Source: an uncultured Erythrobacter sp.
GTDB taxonomy: Bacteria > Pseudomonadota > Alphaproteobacteria > Sphingomonadales > Sphingomonadaceae
NCBI GenBank assembly: GCA_947502305.1
Contig: CANMZA010000001.1
Location: 496,001-560,000, forward strand
DNA: 64,000 nt
Reading direction: 5' to 3'
In this document: piece after piece, positions 61,101-64,000 of the stretch
Layout: every line of letters starts with the position of its first letter
How positions within the stretch are numbered: the first letter of the stretch is position 1
Translations under genes and position numbers: made by a program
The notes under the pieces: generated by a model
Seen by the model: only the letters and a program-made list of their open reading frames with translations
What the model was told of the DNA's origin: nothing
Database searches by the model: none

Positions 61101-64000
61101 CGATATCAGTTACAATTCGATTGATGCCTCGAGCCTCGCTAATTTGGTCGGCGATACAATCACAGGCGGTGATCTTGTTGCCGCTGCGGGTGTCGATTTA
61201 ACGGCAGGCAGCATCGACATTGGTGATACCCGCTCAACCGGCGGTTTTGTTCTGCTTACCTCTACGCTTGGCGATATTGTAGCCGGCGCGGTTACGTCTG
61301 ATAATTTGGGTGCAACGGTGGATTCCGCCGGATCAGCGATCGTGGGTGACATCACCACCAACAGCAACGCACGGGTGAATTCTGTCGGTGATGCGATTGT
61401 CGGCGATGTCGATGCCAATGGTTCCGCTGTCATCAACGCTGGCGGCAATCTTACCGCAGGTGACTTGTTCTCTGGGACAAACAGCCCGGGCATGACCCTT
61501 ACAGTCGCAGGCGATGCGGACATCGCCAGTGCGACGGCCAATGGCTTGCTGAATGTTAACGTCGATGGCGCGCTGAGCGGCGGCGACTTTGTTGGCCAAG
61601 GCCCGTTCAGTTTGGTCACAATCAACGCGGCGTCGGTGGATATTGCGTCTGCGCAATCGCTCAATCAAACGCTGAACATAACAACCAGCGGGGCGGCGAT
61701 CATTGGCAACGCTGTGTCCGGCGTGAACACCACGATCAATGGCGCGTCGGTCACATTGGATAGCGGCGATGTCGGGCAAGACTTGCGAGTCACGTCGAGC
61801 GTTGGCGATATCACCGGACTGGGATCAATCACGGTTGGCAGAGCCGCAAACTTCAATTCTGCTGCTGATATTGCAATCGGCACGCTGGAGGCGAGCACTA
61901 TCGCTCTGACCGCTGCGGGCGATTTGCGTTTCAACGGGCTGATCTCTCCCAATGCGATCACGCTCAGCGCCATCAATGGCACAATCGGCGCGACCACACC
62001 GGGTGAAGGCGATATCGACAGCGGCGGGGCCGTCGATCTGACGGCGGAAGCAATCGATCTGGGCGATATTGACAGCGACGGTTCGATCACCGCCGATGCA
62101 AGTGCGGGCGATGCCAGTTTTGGCGCGCTGACGGCGGGCACATTCATCACTATCGACGCCAAAGGCAGCCCAAGCGTCGAAAGCGTCACCAGCGGCGGCA
62201 ACGTCACGCTGACGGGTGCCTCAATCGCCCTGGATGGCGGCGATATTGGCGGCGATTTGGTTCTGGATGCACAAGACGGCGACATCACGCTGGCGTTTGA
62301 CGGGACGCAGCAATTGCTTGTCGCAGGCAATGCAAGTTTCGACGCCACTGGCGATATGAGTGTGACGCATACGAACAATGATGCGGGCACTGTGTCGATT
62401 GATGTTGGTGCGCCATTCCGGATTGATGTCGGCGGTGCGTTCAATTCTGCGCCCGGTTCAATCGTCAGTTCCGGCAGCGAATTGGTGATCACGACCGGCG
62501 GCGATCTTACCGCAGATGATTTGCGCGCGGAGGCGGCGATTGATTTGGGCGCTGGCGGCAATGTCTTGCTCAACAATGCGGTCGCCACTGGTCCGCAAGG
62601 CATCAGCAATCTGCGCGGTATCACGATCCGTGCTGGCCTGTTCGATCTGGGATCCGGTCTGACGGTGTTCGACAACATCGCCAGCGCGACGATCACCGGC
62701 GATGTCAGCTCTTATGCCGATATCAATGTCACCGCTGGCGGCAATGCTGTCTTTGCGGCGGGATCGGTCACGGCGGCGGACAATTCGCTGACGGTGAACA
62801 CCGGCGATGATATTATCGTAGAGGCAGGGGCGCTGTTGTCCTCTGCAAACAATCCGACCGATGCGATTGACCCGCTCAATCCGTTTGAAGGCGGCCCAAA
62901 TCTGACATTGAATGCGGGCGGCGAACAAAACCTGCTGTCGCTCCCTGCAACGCCGATTGCCTCATTGGTGATGGACGGCACTTTGGATGCCAATGATGGC
63001 GCGATTATCCTGCTGGGTAACGCGATTCAGGGGCTGGATAGCACTCTCATCGCAGGCTCCATCAGCGCCGATATCGTTGATGCGCCGCCGGGGGATATGG
63101 GCCTCAGCGATGATGACGGCTTGCTCAGTAAACCTTGCGTTGAGGGGATCATCTGCCTTGGCGACATGACGGCGACGGGCCGGATCGCAATTGGTCAAAA
63201 TTCAAACAATGATGTCATCCAATTGTTCGTCCAACAGGCAACCATAAGCGCGACCGATATTCTGATCACCACGCGCAATGATATTGTCATGGGCACCAAT
63301 GGGATCGACACCCAATTGAACGCGACGGGCACATTCAGCGCCACCAGCAACACCGGCAATGTCGATCTGCGTGATGCCTCAATCGCGGCGGATCAAATCT
63401 TGATCGACGCCGCGGGCAGCGTGCTGGGCACAGGCGTCCTGACCAGCGCGAATGATATCGGGATCACGGTTGGCGATTCCATCATTGTGGGCGGCATTGT
63501 GACCGATGGTGAGTTAACTCAAATTGCCGATGTGGGCGGCCCGGCAGAAGGGTTCTATTCCGTCGATGGCGATTTCATTGCGGGCATCTATTCGCAGGGG
63601 TCCGCCGATATCGATCTGTTCGCGGGCGGCATTATCGACATTGGCCAAGCAGATTCGCCCGACAACATCACATTGAGCGCGCTTGATGTGTTCCTCGGCC
63701 TTGCCAGCGTGCCGGGCGAGATATCCATCGATGGCGGATCTATTGGGTTCGACTCGCTTGATGCGGGCAGCGCAATTTCGCTGTCTGGCGGCGGCGTGTT
63801 TGGCGGCGATTTGTTCTCTGGCAATATTTCTGTCGATGGTGATCAGATTGATATTGGCGATGTTGACGCCGCCGATACGGCCTCGATCAGCGGCACGTCG
63901 ATCGCGGTGCGCAATGTTATCGCGACCGATATTGATTTGAGCAGCGGTTCGGACATTTTGTTCGACAGCCTGACATCGACAAATGCGATCAACCTCAACG
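55147..64000 (+). CDS. Giant TpsA-like filamentous exoprotein (3' truncated by window)
   Basis: A continuous frame from the triple ATG at 55147 (GAGAG upstream) has no stop to the end of the window, giving at least 2,951 codons. Residues ~1-50 form a long signal region with a basic n-region of ~28 residues (cleavage near AFA|QA), resembling extended signal regions of type V proteins. A TPS-like domain follows (~175-305): INWTTFD, LNRVLTPGF, then IIVGDTGSFNVGSLLLST where the usual NPNG reads SAGG. Residues ~520-1,040 are beta-strand repeats. Residues ~1,040-1,660 are Gly-rich modules (GGxGG). From ~1,660 on, GDI/Asp-rich beta-helix repeats continue to the edge. It is probably secreted by the adjacent TpsB to the cell surface; the function is unknown. 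Confidence 0.93.
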   Translation, partial: MMMTQTMTATRTANSAARFNRMVARRNWMVGSSAIAAAAAFTSAATPAFAQAAPRSSMSGVVVTGQDRFEAARAGSRSGNGSGIQNRRGRTGAGRGGIDREIPSVDTVPNAPVGALPTLNGNPVAMPSQTQVNGGAVPSIPTVQLDPNQGNSGVPIIRQSAEPVERAINAAPGEAGINVRAFAQFDDVQIDFTPGVAADIVNVLDSTAIINWTTFDAGASGSEVTFLGTGGNLQFNSSLSDYTVLNRVLTPGFDSAIRIDGDIESTILGGAAVGGSIWFYSAGGIIVGDTGSFNVGSLLLSTSEIDPLEFSAGTFDVAFTGTSDSASAIQIDGGATLRANNSNSYIALVAPRIVQEGTVTANGSVAYVAAEQAVMTIENGLFDISVTVGTEDANGIVHSETGSTGGAASTGITDEQAIYFVAVPKNDAISMLVGGAIGYDAAASASISNGQIILTTGDRVERQTSTQFISGMGFVDVSTNRVDMSVDGGPAGDVTIENIEFTSDTDIFSEGSITLQAGVTNAADFITVDDGSVNGADLNLTAGDSVNVNVTANGRIDVTGSLNIAADDGLGNGGNINVSVDAAGAASALGGGTLQVGGTLSLDTSAAGLDDNGDIQDNGGTGIGGDGFGGDVTLDLADGGVLDIGGSLNITTDANGGGGLLRHGASAAGDFTMNVGAATVNVGGDVSVDAIGRSAGTFDRSLTAEEGSDSVGGNVTINLTDGSFNAGRLAANVGAEASLGTDVFVVQSNDATAGDFTLNVTGGSHTFGSIDVTAATESARSRDGSGDSDGIPGGANRGLTAISVSNAGTLLSVTGDVFVFADTLGDTSASRRDVASVSVLGANAGNGGGFVIGGDLIIVAPTEGGGIGELTLGGNVDIFTDDGLLSTGGLDVDIRAFRNGFFSAFDAQGTDFVGGNLTITATNGGTLEFNGTSDLNANATGGATENDPGAGIGRGGTITILADDGTINFGGDLTLRANGFAFAGVNDAGAAGQGIGGTVDITVQGDTGNLIFADVDAGTDGSFEFDGEVVNTFFIGAGSSGVGGQTTFNVLGGSLSAADITVSSDGEGGPGGELPDGTVGANGLLTTGDGGAGTGGEVTFNIDGGDASVDNLTVTASGLGGDGAFGSGTNGTNAGSGGAAVGGTATLNALSGDLTVTDTLSVEATGNRLRSSGRVSGGDGGNGFGSAGGDAGSSVGGNAVFNLTGTANVTANDVIVSTQAFGGEGGDSFANFSGDPDQGGGDGGDAVGGDAVFNDTAGNISFGTLTVNSSGVGGVGGGSFGNTTGDALGEGGAGGNGTGGTALISLNQDDADSKNYSVISQGQGGNGGQGATGGAGGFGVGGIAELAINNVSVVFDQLAIDAAALGGDGGFIDGQVVAAGAAGGDSEGGEARLVITGADADFQVASSASLSAGATGGVGREGSFSFDDQRDAGNGGAGGNATGGSASIIVSDNAQISIIADAFTFNADSSGGAGGDGGDNFGSFTGRPGTTNAPITSVSGDGGAGGTGTAGAVGVIATSGADVTIAGGSGPLTLSAIGSGGNGGEGGLASSRGTQAGNGGAGGAGIGGSPFLRVDGATITTDDITFIAQGGGATAGDGGDNDVGGPSGAGANGGIGVGGTPLIELTGGIDGEISLGDVTILANGTGGEGTRSAADGIGGGGQVTIRDTSVDPTGTNVFDIFGDLTIDATGDVASDSGVITIASNGTAIFVDGAVTADVTGQMDLIFAGDARIEIFGDTTLTATSGINIIRPVAVPDNTVIRTDGAFTALVTAGDFDASADAEIRSERFVSITAENVNHGAITSERSTSITATNGDITSNRLIFASAVNDAIILTATGDVTFGILNNVDGDPATRDGNININAGGSIIGGSATSGQTINLNAPGLVRVSTVDTSATNIGTVTINGGMIDLGTLNARFISNLTSDTGDLAIDTITGLTDVNLDSAANIIIGTADTSGFSADALAGNIFIGSLTTTGATSFVRLTAGGDISYNSIDASSLANLVGDTITGGDLVAAAGVDLTAGSIDIGDTRSTGGFVLLTSTLGDIVAGAVTSDNLGATVDSAGSAIVGDITTNSNARVNSVGDAIVGDVDANGSAVINAGGNLTAGDLFSGTNSPGMTLTVAGDADIASATANGLLNVNVDGALSGGDFVGQGPFSLVTINAASVDIASAQSLNQTLNITTSGAAIIGNAVSGVNTTINGASVTLDSGDVGQDLRVTSSVGDITGLGSITVGRAANFNSAADIAIGTLEASTIALTAAGDLRFNGLISPNAITLSAINGTIGATTPGEGDIDSGGAVDLTAEAIDLGDIDSDGSITADASAGDASFGALTAGTFITIDAKGSPSVESVTSGGNVTLTGASIALDGGDIGGDLVLDAQDGDITLAFDGTQQLLVAGNASFDATGDMSVTHTNNDAGTVSIDVGAPFRIDVGGAFNSAPGSIVSSGSELVITTGGDLTADDLRAEAAIDLGAGGNVLLNNAVATGPQGISNLRGITIRAGLFDLGSGLTVFDNIASATITGDVSSYADINVTAGGNAVFAAGSVTAADNSLTVNTGDDIIVEAGALLSSANNPTDAIDPLNPFEGGPNLTLNAGGEQNLLSLPATPIASLVMDGTLDANDGAIILLGNAIQGLDSTLIAGSISADIVDAPPGDMGLSDDDGLLSKPCVEGIICLGDMTATGRIAIGQNSNNDVIQLFVQQATISATDILITTRNDIVMGTNGIDTQLNATGTFSATSNTGNVDLRDASIAADQILIDAAGSVLGTGVLTSANDIGITVGDSIIVGGIVTDGELTQIADVGGPAEGFYSVDGDFIAGIYSQGSADIDLFAGGIIDIGQADSPDNITLSALDVFLGLASVPGEISIDGGSIGFDSLDAGSAISLSGGGVFGGDLFSGNISVDGDQIDIGDVDAADTASISGTSIAVRNVIATDIDLSSGSDILFDSLTSTNAINLN

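Noticed and set aside
61665-62696. Long minus-strand frames opposite the TpsA gene (343 codons here; similar ones at 57384-58151, 58155-58799, 59430-60116 and 60537-61061)
   Set aside because: They arise because the Gly/Asp-rich repeat codons on the plus strand lack stops on the opposite strand. The products are Pro/Ala/Ser low-complexity with no motif.

Overview
The window looks like chromosomal DNA from an alphaproteobacterium, most likely of the Sphingomonadales (Erythrobacteraceae-like). The evidence is gene content and order: atpHAGDC without the F0 genes, purN-purM-DUF2066-hdaA, a DUF1153/SciP regulator, DUF2794, priA followed by a small transaldolase and cobT, and an lptD-surA-pdxA-ksgA cluster. 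Base composition is moderately GC-rich throughout. I see no tRNA, rRNA, insertion sequence, integrase or CRISPR array. The genus is inferred.

Layout: 1-599 is the 3' end of an Nramp-type metal transporter gene. 626-6597 (minus) is an outer-membrane and housekeeping operon, lptD-surA-pdxA-ksgA, with an unusual 13-bp tandem repeat between lptD and surA. 6773-9887 (plus) holds pepA, a 51-codon DUF2256 gene, holC, a lipoprotein gene and ndk, closed by a bidirectional terminator. 9945-13348 (minus) holds a sulfotransferase and purM-purN, where PurN carries a fused MmcQ/YjbR-like domain. 13419-16528 (plus) holds DUF2066, hdaA, cysE and DUF2794. 16525-19760 (minus) holds a membrane protein, an SDR and gph. 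19837-22929 (plus) holds glmU, a soluble chemoreceptor-like protein and a SOUL haem-binding protein. 23009-28218 (minus) holds sciP, a GT39-like membrane glycosyltransferase, a prolyl oligopeptidase and a GST. 28370-33089 (minus) is the F1 ATP synthase operon. 33445-42563 holds a TauD-like dioxygenase behind a TetR-type palindrome, a membrane-spanning trypsin-like protease, Ada, an SDR, a GST, an FeS-cluster photolyase and a secreted degenerate peptidase. 42604-49891 holds priA, DUF4197, DUF2490, fsa/tal, cobT, a small membrane protein and a nitroreductase.

The most striking region is 50157-64000 (plus). It encodes an exported CHAT-domain (caspase-like) protein with tetratricopeptide-like helices, then a TpsB/FhaC-type outer-membrane transporter, then a giant TpsA-like exoprotein whose reading frame stays open to the end of the window (at least 2,951 codons). 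The first two genes overlap by one base and the third starts 14 bases later, so the three are almost certainly co-transcribed. The reasonable inference is a two-partner secretion system with its own exported cysteine protease. The TpsA has an atypical secretion domain and a long PGRS-like glycine-rich block. This is the best candidate for a poorly described system here.

Functional grouping: outer-membrane biogenesis (lptD, surA, DUF2490, TPS), DNA replication and repair (holC, hdaA, priA, ada, FeS photolyase), purine synthesis (purM, purN), cofactors (pdxA, cobT), cell-wall precursor synthesis (glmU), energy (atp) and cell-cycle control (sciP, hdaA).
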